Assembly (NCBI GenBank): GCA_035560235.1
Contig: DATMAG010000018.1
Coordinates: 1-64,000, forward strand
Length of the DNA: 64,000 bases
Origin: DASRDU01 sp035560235
Lineage (GTDB): Bacteria; Acidobacteriota; Blastocatellia; RBC074
Direction of reading: 5' to 3'
The notes under the pieces are model-generated. The model ran no database searches and was not told where the DNA came from. It saw nothing but the letters and a program-made list of their open reading frames with translations. Position 1 is the first letter of the stretch, and every line of letters starts with the position of its first letter. Made by a program: the position numbers and the translations under genes. Positions 53,575 through 63,351 of the stretch are shown one piece after another.

Positions 53575-54993
53575 TTATCTGGCCGCTGCCACGTCGGTCA
53601 CGGCGCGGTAGACGAATTCAACGAATTTGCCAATGCCTGCGATTGAGAGCCTTTCGTCATTGCCGTGAATGCGGGCGCGCTCTTCGTCGGTGACGACGCT
53701 GCCGAGGCCGTAAGCCTGGACGCCTTTGGCGCGCAACTGCGCTGAATCGGTCGCGCCGGTCAGCATCATCGGCAGCGTGACGGCTTTCGGAAACATCGTT
53801 CTCTGCGCGCGTTCGAGCGCCAGAAACATTTCAGTGCCGATGCCTGACGGCGGCGAGGCGGGGCGTCCGCGCTGTGGCGGCGGAATGATTTCAACCGCCG
53901 GATCATTGATCAGCTTTTTCAGCGTGGCCACCATCTCGTCAATGTTTTCATCGGGCAGCGCGCGCACGTCAAAGGTCGCTTCGGCATCGCCGGGAATCAC
54001 GTTGCTGCGAAACCCGCCCCTGATGATCGTCGGCACGAGCGAAGTCCGCAGCATTGAATTGTAGCCGATATTCGTGGCGCGCAGCTTTTCCTGAGCGGCG
54101 GCGCTGTCACGGTCGTTGACGATGGACAGATAAAGCTTCGCTTCGTCGGGCGGGCTGATTGTGGCCAGGCGCTGAAAGAATGTGCGCGTCGTTTCGTTCA
54201 GGCGCATCGGCATCTGATAGCTGCCGACCTTTGCGACAGCGGCGGCCAGGTGCGTGATGGCGTTATCGAGGCGCGGCATCGAGCCGTGACCTGAAGTGCC
54301 TTTCGCCACCAGCCTGATGCCGCGCGGAACTTTTTCAGTCGTTGAGACGCCGACGTATTGCACGCTGCCATTCTTTTCATACATCAGGCCGCCTTCGTTG
54401 AGCGCAAACTCGCATTCGATTTCGGGCCAGTGCTGACCGACCATGAAATCAATGCCTGCGCGGGTCGTGCCTTCCTCGCCTGCTTCGGCCAGAAAGATCA
54501 CGTCGCGGTCGAGCGGCACTTTCAGGCGGTGCAGCATCAGAAAGACTTCCAGGCAGACCGCCGTCATGCCTTTGTCATCAGACGCGCCGCGCCCGTAAAT
54601 GTAACCGTCTTTGATGAGCGCCGCGAACGGATCAACCGTCCACTTTTCGCGCTCGACGCCGACCACATCAAGGTGGCCCATCAGCAGAATCGGGCGTTTT
54701 TTGCCGCTGCCTTTCAGGCGCGCCACGATGTTGCCGCGTCCGGGTTCGAGTTCGTAAATTCGTGAAGCGATGCCTTCGCGGTCGAGAATTGATTTGATGT
54801 ATTCGGCGGCTCTGGTTTCATTGCCGGGCGGGTTGCTCGTGTCAATTCTGACGAGGTCGGCCAGAATCTGCACGGCTTCGGCGCGGGCCTTTTCCCAGTC
54901 GGGCAGCGCGGCGGTGTCCTGCGCGATGGCCGAAACGCTGAGCAGTAAAATCAGAACAGCAGCAAGCGCATAAAAGAACGCGGGGCGTTTCAT
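53575..54993 (-). CDS. M20/M25/M40 family metallopeptidase
   Basis: A 472-residue secreted di-zinc peptidase of the M20 clan. Signal peptide FYALAAVLILLLSVSAIAQ; IDTSNPPGNETRAAEYIKSI; the first metal motif LLMGHLDVVGVEREKWTVDP (H and D near residue 103), GRGASDDKGMTAVCLEVFL (bridging Asp) and FLAEAGEEGTTRAGIDFMVG (catalytic Glu and metal Glu). The dimerisation lid and terminal His region follow. It resembles carboxypeptidase/dipeptidase enzymes; the substrate is a peptide or N-acylated amino acid. Confidence 0.92.
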   Translation of the reverse strand: MKRPAFFYALAAVLILLLSVSAIAQDTAALPDWEKARAEAVQILADLVRIDTSNPPGNETRAAEYIKSILDREGIASRIYELEPGRGNIVARLKGSGKKRPILLMGHLDVVGVEREKWTVDPFAALIKDGYIYGRGASDDKGMTAVCLEVFLMLHRLKVPLDRDVIFLAEAGEEGTTRAGIDFMVGQHWPEIECEFALNEGGLMYEKNGSVQYVGVSTTEKVPRGIRLVAKGTSGHGSMPRLDNAITHLAAAVAKVGSYQMPMRLNETTRTFFQRLATISPPDEAKLYLSIVNDRDSAAAQEKLRATNIGYNSMLRTSLVPTIIRGGFRSNVIPGDAEATFDVRALPDENIDEMVATLKKLINDPAVEIIPPPQRGRPASPPSGIGTEMFLALERAQRTMFPKAVTLPMMLTGATDSAQLRAKGVQAYGLGSVVTDEERARIHGNDERLSIAGIGKFVEFVYRAVTDVAAAR

Positions 54994-55016
54994 CGAATCC
55001 TCCGTGATTGAAAACT

Positions 55017-55514
55017 TCAGTCAGTTGTTCTGACCAGCAGTTTGAAGGTGGACGGGTACTGATTTTTTTCTCCGGCTTCGTGCGGTGAAACTTCCTGCTC
55101 GCGCCAGGCGCTTTCATCAAAAGCCGGAAAGAACACATCGGCGTCAGTGATGGCGTGAACCTGCGTCAGATACAAACGGTCGGCGCGCTCAAGCGTCTGC
55201 GCATAAATTTCTGCGCCGCCGATGATGAAGGCTTCGGTTTCACCGCGCGCGCGGGCCAGCGCGAGTGCTTCATCAACCGAATGCGCGATGAGGCAGCCTT
55301 CAGCCTGATAATCAGGATCACGAGTGACAATGATCATCGTGCGACCGGGCAGCGGTCTGCCGATTGATTCATAAGTTTTGCGCCCGGCGATCAGATGATG
55401 GCCCATCGTCAGCGCCTTGAATCTTTTCAGATCGGCTGACAGGCGCCAGGGCAGGCGGCCTTCAAAGCCGATGCCGCGCCGTTCATCCATGGCCACAATC
55501 AGCGAGACGATCAC
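55017..55514 (-). CDS. folA: dihydrofolate reductase
   Basis: A 165-residue DHFR that regenerates tetrahydrofolate with NADPH. VSLIVAMDERRGIGFEGRLP has the folate-side Met20-loop features, LPWRLSADLKRFKALTMGHH the catalytic Asp/Glu region, HLIAGRKTYESIGRPLPGRT the NADPH-binding loop and EAFIIGGAEIYAQTLERADR the GG motif; FFPAFDESAW is near the end. Its ATG overlaps the thyA stop by 4 bases, coupling the two steps of the dTMP cycle. Confidence 0.96.
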   Translation of the reverse strand: MIVSLIVAMDERRGIGFEGRLPWRLSADLKRFKALTMGHHLIAGRKTYESIGRPLPGRTMIIVTRDPDYQAEGCLIAHSVDEALALARARGETEAFIIGGAEIYAQTLERADRLYLTQVHAITDADVFFPAFDESAWREQEVSPHEAGEKNQYPSTFKLLVRTTD

Positions 55515-56356
55515 ACCGACACCTCCGCTTTGATGGGCGGGTGATGCTGATAACCGGTCAGCTCGAAATCCTCGTATTTGAAATCGAAGATGCTGCTGAT
55601 GGCCGGATTGATTTTCATCTGCGGCGGCGCAAAAGGCGCGCGCGCGAGTTGCAGCCGCGCCTGATCGAGATGATTCAGGTACAGGTGCGCGTCACCGAAG
55701 GTGTGGATGAATTCGCCCGGCTGCAGGTGACAAACCTGCGCGACCATCATCGTCAGCAGGGCATAGGAAGCGATGTTGAATGGCACGCCGAGAAAGACAT
55801 CGGCTGAACGCTGATACATCTGGCACGAGAGCCTGCCTGCGGCAACATAAAACTGAAAGAATGAATGGCACGGCGGCAGCGCGACCTTGTCAGCAAACGA
55901 CGGGTTGTAAGCGACAACGAGCAGACGCCGGGAATCGGGATTGCTTTTGATCTGCCGGATGACCTGCGAAATCTGATCAAGGTGCGTCCCGTCCGGGTTC
56001 GGCCACGAACGCCACATCGAACCGTAAATGCCCTGACCGAGTTCGCCGTCTGCATCGGCCCATTCATTCCAGATCGTGACGCCGTTTTCGGTCAGGTAGC
56101 GGATGTTCGTGTCGCCGCGCAGAAACCAGAGCAGTTCGTGAATGATTGATTTCAGGTGCAGCTTCTTTGTGGTCAGCAGCGGAAAGCCTTCATTCAGACA
56201 AAAGCGCATCTGATGCCCGAAGATGGAAAGCGTGCCGGTGCCGGTGCGGTCATCTTTTTTTGTGCCGCGTTCGAGGATGAGGCGGAGCAGGTCGAGATAT
56301 TGTTCCTCTCCGCGATTGACGGGTGCGCCGGTCAGCGCTGATTCGACAGCAGACAT
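55511..56356 (-). CDS. thyA: thymidylate synthase
   Basis: A 281-residue classical ThyA converting dUMP to dTMP using methylene-tetrahydrofolate. Landmarks: ILERGTKKDDRTGTGTLSIF, GFPLLTTKKLHLKSIIHELL, GQGIYGSMWRSWP, catalytic Cys in VALPPCHSFFQFYVA, MYQRSADVFLGVPFNIASYA and GEFIHTFGDAHLYLNHLDQA. ATG 56356 has AGGAG upstream; the open frame continues 86 codons through the palindrome at 56448, but that part is repeat sequence. Forms an operon with folA. Confidence 0.96.
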   Translation of the reverse strand: MSAVESALTGAPVNRGEEQYLDLLRLILERGTKKDDRTGTGTLSIFGHQMRFCLNEGFPLLTTKKLHLKSIIHELLWFLRGDTNIRYLTENGVTIWNEWADADGELGQGIYGSMWRSWPNPDGTHLDQISQVIRQIKSNPDSRRLLVVAYNPSFADKVALPPCHSFFQFYVAAGRLSCQMYQRSADVFLGVPFNIASYALLTMMVAQVCHLQPGEFIHTFGDAHLYLNHLDQARLQLARAPFAPPQMKINPAISSIFDFKYEDFELTGYQHHPPIKAEVSV

Positions 56357-56837
56357 AAATGATTTCTCCTGATCTGATAGTGACAACCGATGCGACCACA
56401 ATATAGCAGCGAACCCACAGAGGGTACAGACACACGCATCAGGCCGGGAGCACCGGTTTGGAGTGCAGGCTGCCAGCCTGCAGAAACTGCCCTTGTCTGA
56501 TGACTGGCAGGCTGGCAGCCTGCGCTCCAAACCGGTGCTCTGCAGGCTGGCAGCCTGCGCTCCAGGCTGATGCTCCCAGGCTGCGCGCTCGGGCTGAAGC
56601 AACTGGCTTTGCATCGGGAAGCGGCAGTTTGGCGAACATCAGCGCGAGGCTGGTGAAAGTGAATGCAATTATGAGAGCGGAACCGGCGGGCTGATTTTTC
56701 CGACAGTTTTCGTGGTTGACGCCTGGTGATGTGTCAGGTAGATTTGCCTTTCTTCGGGCGCAGCAGCTTGAGCGCCGGGAGTGACCTGACAATCCTGACT
56801 TTGCAGTAACAACACCCCGCAGTACAAACGATAAAAG
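56357..56837. other. divergent spacer between thyA and glgP
   Basis: A 481-base region holding the palindromic element at 56448-56565 and a second partial copy of its right arm at 56541-56565. Otherwise no gene is supported; promoter elements for thyA and glgP must lie here but no convincing pair was read. Confidence 0.45.
56448..56565. repeat. palindromic element plus extra right arm ('caggctggcagcctgcgctcc' type)
   Basis: Bases 56448-56481 pair with 56507-56540, 34-base arms with one mismatch. The right-arm core (GCAGGCTGGCAGCCTGCGCT) is then repeated at 56542-56561. The core resembles the 43102 element, so both belong to one family. Confidence 0.85.
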
Positions 56838-59012
56838 ATGAACAACTCGAAAAATGGCGATACTCCCTTGCCGCAGCGCATTGCGCGACTGGGCGAACTG
56901 GCCGGGAATCTCTGGTGGAGCTGGCATCCGGAAGCGGCCTGGCTGTTTCAGAATCTCGACAAGACCCTCTGGGAAATCACTCATCACAATCCCGTCAAAC
57001 TTCTGAGCGAAATCCCGCGTGAACGGCTCGAAGCTGCTGCCGCTGATCCAGGCTTTCTGCGCCGCTATGACGGCGTGATGATGGAGTTCGACCGCAGCCT
57101 CAAAGCGAGCCGCACCTGGTTCAGAGAAAAATATCCGAACCTGACCGACCGTACAATTGCCTATTTCTCGGCTGAATTCGGCGTGCACAGTTCGCTGCCG
57201 ATCTATTCGGGCGGGCTGGGCATTCTGGCCGGCGATCACTGCAAGGAAGCGAACGATCTGGGGCTGCCGCTCGTCGGAGCCGGATTTATTTATCCGCAGG
57301 GTTATTTCAAGCAGCGCATTTCGGCCACTGGACGGCAGGAGGCTCTTTACGAGCGGCTCGATTACCGCACCGCGCCGCTTGAGGCTGTGATGTCGCGCGA
57401 AGGTGAGCGGGGGCTGCTGAAGCTGGAACTGTGCAATCGCGTGATTCATGCGGCGGTCTGGCGCGTGCGGCTCGGCTCGGTCTCGCTCTATCTGATGGAT
57501 ACCGACGTTGAAGAGAATGAACCCTGGGATCGTGAGCTGTCGGCGCGGCTCTATGGCGGGGATCGTTCGACGCGACTGGTGCAGGAGATTGTGCTGGGCA
57601 TCGGCGGCGTGCGGATGCTGAATGCTGTCGGCATTCGCCCTTCAGTCTTTCACGCCAACGAAGGTCACGCGGCGTTTCTGATGCTCGAACGCATCCGGCA
57701 GTTTGTGCAGGAGGGTATGAGCTTTGACGAAGCTGCCGAAATCGTGCGCGCGACTTCGATCTTCACCACGCACACGCCGGTTCCGGCAGGGCACGATGCC
57801 TTTCAGTACAGTCTGATCGAACAGGCATTCTCAGGTTACTGGGAGCAGCTCGGCATCAGCCGCGAACGTTTTCTTTCGCTCGGTGAATATTCTGATGGCA
57901 ACGGCGGCAACAATTTCAATATGACGGCGCTCGCGCTGCGGCTGAGCAATCACTGCAACGGGGTGAGCGAACTCAACGGCAAAATCTCGCGGCAGATGTG
58001 GATGCCGCTCTACAACCTGCCGGAAGAGAAAGTGCCGATCACGCACGTCACCAACGGGATTCACACGCCGACCTGGATTGCGCCGGAACTCGACCGGCTT
58101 TATGACAAGTTCCTGGGCCGCGACTGGCTTGAGCATCACGACGATCCGAAACTCTGGGAACGGCTGGCCGATCTGCCCGATCAGGATTTGTGGAACCTGC
58201 ACATGCGGCTCAAGCACAAGCTGCACGGGTTCATCCGTGAACGCGCGCGGCAGAAGTGGATGGCTGACGGCACCAATCCGACCCATGTTCTGGCTTCGGG
58301 TACGCTGCTCAATCCCGAAGCGCTGACCGTCGGCTTTGCGCGTCGCTTTGCGACCTACAAACGGGCGATGCTCGTCTTCCGCGATATTGAGCGGCTCAAG
58401 AAGATCCTGCAGGATCAGTGGCGTCCGGTGCAGTTCATCTTTGCGGGCAAGGCGCACCCGGACGACGCGCCGGGCCGCAATCTGATTCACGAACTCTACA
58501 ACCTCGCGCGCGATCACAATATGGGCGGGCACATCGCCTTCATCGAGGATTTTGATATTCACGTCGGCAAGCATCTCTATCGCGGCGTGGACGTCTGGCT
58601 CAACAATCCGCGCCCGCCGCTCGAAGCGAGCGGAACGAGCGGGATGAAGGCCGCCGCCAACGGCGTGCCTTCACTGAGCGTGCTCGACGGCTGGTGGTAT
58701 GAAGGCTACAAGGGCACCAACGGCTGGGCGATTGACGGCGATCCGCTGGCGCAGATGAGTGAGGAGGAGCGCGACATTGCCGATGTGGAATCACTCTATC
58801 GCGTCCTGGAAGACGAAATCGTGCCGCTCTTTTTCGAGCGCGATTCTGACGGCGTGCCGCGTCGCTGGGTGCAGGTGATGAAGGAGGTCATTCGCACTGT
58901 CGCCCCCGCTTACAGCGCCCGCCGCATGGTCAGGGAGTACACCGACCGGATGTACGTTCCGGCCATGCTTTCGCAGGTGAAAGACAAGGCTGAGGATTCT
59001 GCGGCTTCGTAA
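56838..59012 (+). CDS. glgP: alpha-glucan (glycogen/starch) phosphorylase
   Basis: A 724-residue GT35 phosphorylase of the short alpha-glucan family, releasing glucose-1-phosphate from glycogen or maltodextrin. ARLGELAGNLWWSWHPEAAW is the N-terminal family block; GGLGILAGDHCKEANDLGLP, FHANEGHAAFLMLERIRQFV, FTTHTPVPAGHDAFQYSLIE and FARRFATYKRAMLVFRDIER follow; the PLP/phosphate region is PLEASGTSGMKAAANGVPSL. Length fits this subfamily (about 700-860). Starts at ATG 56838; the ribosome-binding site is weak. A hairpin follows the stop. Confidence 0.93.
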   Translation: MNNSKNGDTPLPQRIARLGELAGNLWWSWHPEAAWLFQNLDKTLWEITHHNPVKLLSEIPRERLEAAAADPGFLRRYDGVMMEFDRSLKASRTWFREKYPNLTDRTIAYFSAEFGVHSSLPIYSGGLGILAGDHCKEANDLGLPLVGAGFIYPQGYFKQRISATGRQEALYERLDYRTAPLEAVMSREGERGLLKLELCNRVIHAAVWRVRLGSVSLYLMDTDVEENEPWDRELSARLYGGDRSTRLVQEIVLGIGGVRMLNAVGIRPSVFHANEGHAAFLMLERIRQFVQEGMSFDEAAEIVRATSIFTTHTPVPAGHDAFQYSLIEQAFSGYWEQLGISRERFLSLGEYSDGNGGNNFNMTALALRLSNHCNGVSELNGKISRQMWMPLYNLPEEKVPITHVTNGIHTPTWIAPELDRLYDKFLGRDWLEHHDDPKLWERLADLPDQDLWNLHMRLKHKLHGFIRERARQKWMADGTNPTHVLASGTLLNPEALTVGFARRFATYKRAMLVFRDIERLKKILQDQWRPVQFIFAGKAHPDDAPGRNLIHELYNLARDHNMGGHIAFIEDFDIHVGKHLYRGVDVWLNNPRPPLEASGTSGMKAAANGVPSLSVLDGWWYEGYKGTNGWAIDGDPLAQMSEEERDIADVESLYRVLEDEIVPLFFERDSDGVPRRWVQVMKEVIRTVAPAYSARRMVREYTDRMYVPAMLSQVKDKAEDSAAS

Positions 59013-59385
59013 TCGCGCCCGGCACGACGTGAACGAATGTCGCGCCTCTGTGAGGCGTGGGTTCAGCCTCACACAGGCGCGATGAGTTTGATGGAATGTC
59101 TGCCAAATTGATGAATGACCGGTCTCATCGGCAGAGACAGCACCGGAAAAATCCGAAATTACCTCTGTCCTGACCTCACCCCTCGCCGCGGCTGCTGGTA
59201 TAATTCGGCGCACATCCCCTGCAACATCTCTGATGATTATTCCGGATGCCGGAACTGACAGTTCTGCGCCTTCGGTCAGGCGTCGTCTTCGCGCTGACCG
59301 TGAGGGCTGAACACATTTTGTTCGTTGTGTCTCCGGGGTGATCCAGGCCATCGCAGTCCAAAAACCGGAAGAAAAGGAGGGAGCA
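59013..59385 (+). other. intergenic region after glgP
   Basis: Holds the terminator hairpin at 59040-59082 and a perfect TATAAT at 59199-59204 about 180 bases before the WD40 gene, without a clear -35 at 17 bases. No coding sequence is supported. Confidence 0.45.
59040..59082 (+). terminator. hairpin terminator after glgP
   Basis: TCGCGCCTCTGTGAGGC at 59040-59056 pairs with 59066-59082 with one mismatch, loop 9. The stem is GC-rich and lies 28 bases past the glgP stop; U-tract is poor, so it may be Rho-aided. Confidence 0.6.
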
Positions 59386-61920
59386 ATGTGCATCACGAAA
59401 AAGCAGCATTCGGGCAAGGGGGCAGGCGCAGCACCGGGATCAGTCCTGATGAAAACTCTGCGGCGAGGTGTTCTTTGTTTCAGCCTGATAATCGCGTGGC
59501 TGACCCCGCACCAGGCAGCAGGGCAGGGTAAAGCGGACATTACCTGGTTCGGCCCCGGACACTGGACAGTCAGCGCCGTGGCGATTTCGCCTGACGGACA
59601 GACCCTGGCGACGGCCAGCGATCAGGACGAAACCATCAAGCTCTGGCGCCTGTCGGACGGGAAGCTGATTCAGACGCTCACCAGACATCTGGCCGGAGTC
59701 TGGTCGGTCGCCTTCTCGCCGGACGGGCAGTACCTGGCGACGAGCGGCGATACGGCTTATGGCAGCGGCGTCAGCAACGTCATGCTCTGGCGCGTTTCAG
59801 ATGGCAGCTTCGTTCGCGACTTCAACGCGCCGACCTCATCGCTGTCATATTCAGTCGCGTTTTCACCCGACGGGCAGACGCTCGCCGGGACGAACGGCGA
59901 AATGGTTCAGCTGTGGCGCGTCTCTGACGGGACGTTTCTGCGCTCGCTCGACGGACACACCTTTACGGTCTTTTCGGTAGCCTTCTCGCCCGACAATCAG
60001 ACGCTCGCTTCCGGCAGCGGCGATAACACGATCAAACTCTGGCGCTACACGGACGGGACACTGCTGCGCACGCTCAACGGGCATACGAACTTCGTCAACT
60101 CGGTCGCCTTTTCACCCGACGGCGCGACGCTCGGATCGGGCAGCTGGGATCAGAGTGTGAAATTGTGGCGCGTCTCTGACGGCGCGCTGCTGCGGACGCT
60201 CAACGGGCATACAGATCAGGTGCGTTCAGTGGCCTTCTCGCCGGACGGCGCAAATATCGCCTCGGGAAGCTGGGACAGCACAGTCAAAGTGTGGCGCGTC
60301 TCTGATGGCGGGCTGATTCGCACTCTGACGACTTCGGGCATGCTCGGAGTGAATGCCGTCGCGTACAAATCCGACGGGCAGACGCTTGCGTCGGGCGGCC
60401 TGGACGGCAAGGCGCGGTTGTGGCGCGTCTCTGACGGCGCGCTGCTGAACACGCTCGGCTATCACACCAACACAGTGGCGAGCGTGGCCATCTCCGGTGA
60501 CGGGCAGACTCTGGCTTCGGGCAATTACGATCAGACGACGAGGTTGTGGCGCGTCTCTGACGGAACGATGCTGCGCACGCTCATCGGTCATATGGACCGC
60601 GTGAATTCGGTCGCCATATCGCCCGGCAATCAGATGGTCGCTTCAGGCGCAGGTTCGCCGCCGCCTGACACCAGGGATCCGAGCATCAAGCTGTGGCGGC
60701 TCTCTGACGGCGCCCTGTTGCGGACGCTGCCCGGACATCAGGGCGGAACCTTTGCCGTCGCCTTTTCAACTGACAGTCAGATGGTCGGGTCGGGCGGCTT
60801 CGACAAGAATGTGAAGCTGTGGAATGCAAACACCGGAACCCTGATTCGCACGCTGACCGGGCATACCAATCAGATTCTTTCAGTCGCGTTCTCACCTGAC
60901 GGGCAGAACATTGCTTCTGCCGGGAGCGATACAACAATCAGAATCTGGCGTTTGTCTGACGGCGCGCTGCTGCGCACGATCACTTCGACGGCTTCGATTC
61001 ACGCCATCGCTTATTCGCCCGACGGGCAGACGATTTCAGGGGCCGAAGAGGCTTACGGCAACAACCTCAAACTGTGGCGTGTTTCGGACGGCTCGCTGAT
61101 CCGCACGATCAATGCCGATCCGAACGGATTCCTGCAGTCAACGGCCTTTTCGCCTGACGGGGCGACAGTCGAATCGGGATCGGGTTATTCGCGCAGCTTC
61201 AGCCTCTGGCGTGTGGCTGACGGCGCGCTCATCAAAACATACGATCAGGAGACGGGCTGGGGAATCACGCCGATGCTGCCGTTTGTCTTCACGCCTGACG
61301 GCGCGCTCTTCGGTTACGGGCGCACTGACGCGACGGTGGTGATGGCGCGCAACAATGCCTCCACTTCGTGCACATATTCGATTTCACCGACGAGCGCGAA
61401 CTATCCGGCGAGCGGCGGAACGGGCACTGTTTCAGTCACTGCGCCGGGCGGCTGCAACTGGACAGCGGTGAGCAATGCGAGCTGGATTCACATTACCGCC
61501 GGAACGAGCGGCAGCGGCAACGGCACTGTCAGTTACTCGGTGGATCAGAACACCGGCACCGGCTCGCGCACCGGCACGATGACGATTGCGGGACAGACCT
61601 TCACCGTGACGCAGGACGGCGCGACACAGAGCGTCCCGAATGCGCCGACGAACCTGGCCGCGACGGCTGTCTCCTCAGGTCAGATCAATCTCTCCTGGAC
61701 TGACAATGCAAATAACGAGGACGGCTTCAAGGTCGAACGGTGTCAGGGGACGAGTTGCACCAACTTCACCCAGATCGCGCAGGTCGGCGCGAATGTGACC
61801 AGCTTCAGCAACACCGGACTCAGCGCGGGCACGACCTATCGTTACCGCGTGCGAGCCTTCAACGCTGCAGGCAATTCGGCCTACTCCAACATTGCTGCCG
61901 CAAGAACGAAGTTCAGGTGA
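59386..61920 (+). CDS. secreted WD40-repeat protein with BACON and fibronectin type III domains
   Basis: An 844-residue exported protein. ATG 59386 is supported by AGGAGGGA; a second Met at 59449 starts the hydrophobic leader (GVLCFSLIIAWLTPHQAAG). Thirteen to fourteen WD40 units follow (FSPDNQTLASGSGDNTIKLW, RVSDGALLRTLNGHT), enough for two seven-bladed propellers. Then comes a BACON domain (YSISPTSANYPASGGTGTVS, WIHITAGTSGSGNGTVSYSV) and a fibronectin type III domain (SGQINLSWTDNANNEDGFKV, YRYRVRAFNAAGNSAYSNIA). BACON domains bind carbohydrates or mucins in some Bacteroidetes proteins. Repeat units share DNA wording, indicating internal duplication. Role probably extracellular scaffolding or binding. 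Confidence 0.9.
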   Translation: MCITKKQHSGKGAGAAPGSVLMKTLRRGVLCFSLIIAWLTPHQAAGQGKADITWFGPGHWTVSAVAISPDGQTLATASDQDETIKLWRLSDGKLIQTLTRHLAGVWSVAFSPDGQYLATSGDTAYGSGVSNVMLWRVSDGSFVRDFNAPTSSLSYSVAFSPDGQTLAGTNGEMVQLWRVSDGTFLRSLDGHTFTVFSVAFSPDNQTLASGSGDNTIKLWRYTDGTLLRTLNGHTNFVNSVAFSPDGATLGSGSWDQSVKLWRVSDGALLRTLNGHTDQVRSVAFSPDGANIASGSWDSTVKVWRVSDGGLIRTLTTSGMLGVNAVAYKSDGQTLASGGLDGKARLWRVSDGALLNTLGYHTNTVASVAISGDGQTLASGNYDQTTRLWRVSDGTMLRTLIGHMDRVNSVAISPGNQMVASGAGSPPPDTRDPSIKLWRLSDGALLRTLPGHQGGTFAVAFSTDSQMVGSGGFDKNVKLWNANTGTLIRTLTGHTNQILSVAFSPDGQNIASAGSDTTIRIWRLSDGALLRTITSTASIHAIAYSPDGQTISGAEEAYGNNLKLWRVSDGSLIRTINADPNGFLQSTAFSPDGATVESGSGYSRSFSLWRVADGALIKTYDQETGWGITPMLPFVFTPDGALFGYGRTDATVVMARNNASTSCTYSISPTSANYPASGGTGTVSVTAPGGCNWTAVSNASWIHITAGTSGSGNGTVSYSVDQNTGTGSRTGTMTIAGQTFTVTQDGATQSVPNAPTNLAATAVSSGQINLSWTDNANNEDGFKVERCQGTSCTNFTQIAQVGANVTSFSNTGLSAGTTYRYRVRAFNAAGNSAYSNIAAARTKFR

Positions 61921-62262
61921 CCTGATACGGCTGCCAGGTAAATGCGCCGCACGGAGCGTATGGAGCAGTGCAGAACAGGCGGCTCCGGCACTTTGAGTAA
62001 ACCGGGTTTCACCAGGTGGCGGTGTTCGGAGTTCCAGCTTCAGCTGGCTGTTTTCCAGTACGAACAGACCAGCTGAAGCTGGAACTCCGAACACTGTATT
62101 CCAGCAGCCAATGGTGGCGCACAGTCTCACGCCTTCGCCGGTGGTTTGCTCCGCACGCTCCAACTTCTGTGAATCAACGCTTCATCCTGCGGCTGAAGGT
62201 GATAGAATGTCTGCGGCAGTCATTCCCCGAACTCTGAATGGTTGATTCCCCGACACGCGACA
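61921..62262 (+). other. intergenic region with a palindromic element
   Basis: 342 bases between the WD40 gene and the alpha/beta hydrolase. It holds the perfect palindrome at 62022-62094; short open frames here reflect the repeat and have no family pattern. Confidence 0.45.
62022..62094. repeat. perfect 26-bp palindrome ('ggagttccagcttcagctgg' phrase)
   Basis: GTGTTCGGAGTTCCAGCTTC... (62022-62047) is perfectly complementary to 62069-62094; the 21-base centre can add five more pairs. Similar 'gttccagcttcagctgg' palindromes are recalled from other high-GC phyla, which would need a search to confirm. Confidence 0.9.
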
Positions 62263-63336
62263 ATGATCGAAGCCGCAATTCCTCCGCAGAATTCAGAGCC
62301 TCCGCTTCTTCGGACTGTTGCACGCCGCCTGTTGCAGCAGCCGTTTGACCCGCCGCGACCGTTGCGCAACGGCCATTCGATGACGATCTTCACGAGCATC
62401 TGGCCGCGCCGTTTTGAGCTGCACGAGTGGCCGCACGAAACGCGGACCTTTCAGACCGAGCCGGAAACGCAGGTCGTTGCTTACTGCCACTGGCAGCCGC
62501 AGCGCCACTCGCATCCGACGCTGATCCTCGTTCACGGCCTCGAAGGACACGCTGATCGCGGCTACATGCTCGGCACGGCGGAGAAGGCGCTGCGCACGGG
62601 TTTCAATGTGATTCGTCAGAACGTGCGCAACTGCGGCGACACCGAGCATCTGACGCCGACGCTCTATCATTCGGGGCTGACCTGTGATCTGCGCGCGCTG
62701 GTGCGGGAACTGATCGAACGCGACGGTCTGAGGGACATCTTCATCATCGGCTTTTCGATGGGCGGCAATCAGGCGCTCAAACTGGCCGGAGAACTTGGCG
62801 AAGATGCGCCGCCAGAGCTGCGCGGCATCGTTGCCATCAGTCCGGCGATTGATCTCGCGGCCTGCTGCGAAGCGATTTCGCGGCCACAGTGCCGGATTTA
62901 TGAAGAGCGATTCCTGCGCAGTCTGAAGGTTCGGATGCGGCGCAAGGCGCAGCTCTTCCCCGGCATTTTTGATCCGGACAGAATTGATCGCGTGCGCAGC
63001 CTGCGAGAGTTCGACGATCTGGTGACCGGGCCGTTCTGGGGCTTCGGCGATTCACGCGGATATTACGCTCAGGCGAGTTCGCGCCCGCTGCTCAGACACG
63101 TTCGCGTGCCGTCGCTGCTGATTACGGCGCAGGACGATCCGTTCATTCCTTACGCGCCGTTCACCGATCCTGAAATTGCAGGCAACAAAAATCTGCTGCT
63201 GCTCGCGCCGCGTCACGGCGGGCACGTGGGATTTTTTGCGCGCCGGAGGAGTTCTGATTCGTACGAGGATCATTACTGGGCCGAAGCGCGGGCCGTTGAA
63301 TTCTGCCGTCTGGTTGCTGAAGCGGGCGTGTTATAA
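62263..63336 (+). CDS. alpha/beta hydrolase (YheT/UPF0017 type)
   Basis: A 357-residue hydrolase of the YheT/EMB8 group, probably a serine esterase. PLRNGHSMTIFTSIWPRR is the N-terminal family signature; HPTLILVHGLEGHADRGYML is the oxyanion loop; IIGFSMGGNQALKLAGEL holds the nucleophile Ser (GFSMGG); LLITAQDDPFIPY gives the Asp and LLLAPRHGGHVGFF the His. ATG 62263 is preferred to the upstream TTG. Physiological substrate unknown. Confidence 0.92.
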   Translation: MIEAAIPPQNSEPPLLRTVARRLLQQPFDPPRPLRNGHSMTIFTSIWPRRFELHEWPHETRTFQTEPETQVVAYCHWQPQRHSHPTLILVHGLEGHADRGYMLGTAEKALRTGFNVIRQNVRNCGDTEHLTPTLYHSGLTCDLRALVRELIERDGLRDIFIIGFSMGGNQALKLAGELGEDAPPELRGIVAISPAIDLAACCEAISRPQCRIYEERFLRSLKVRMRRKAQLFPGIFDPDRIDRVRSLREFDDLVTGPFWGFGDSRGYYAQASSRPLLRHVRVPSLLITAQDDPFIPYAPFTDPEIAGNKNLLLLAPRHGGHVGFFARRRSSDSYEDHYWAEARAVEFCRLVAEAGVL

Positions 63337-63351
63337 TCCGGTTCATCCGCC

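Noticed and set aside
56357..56614. N-terminal extension of thyA through the palindrome
   Set aside because: It translates repeat sequence; AGGAG and the ThyA N-terminus support ATG 56356.
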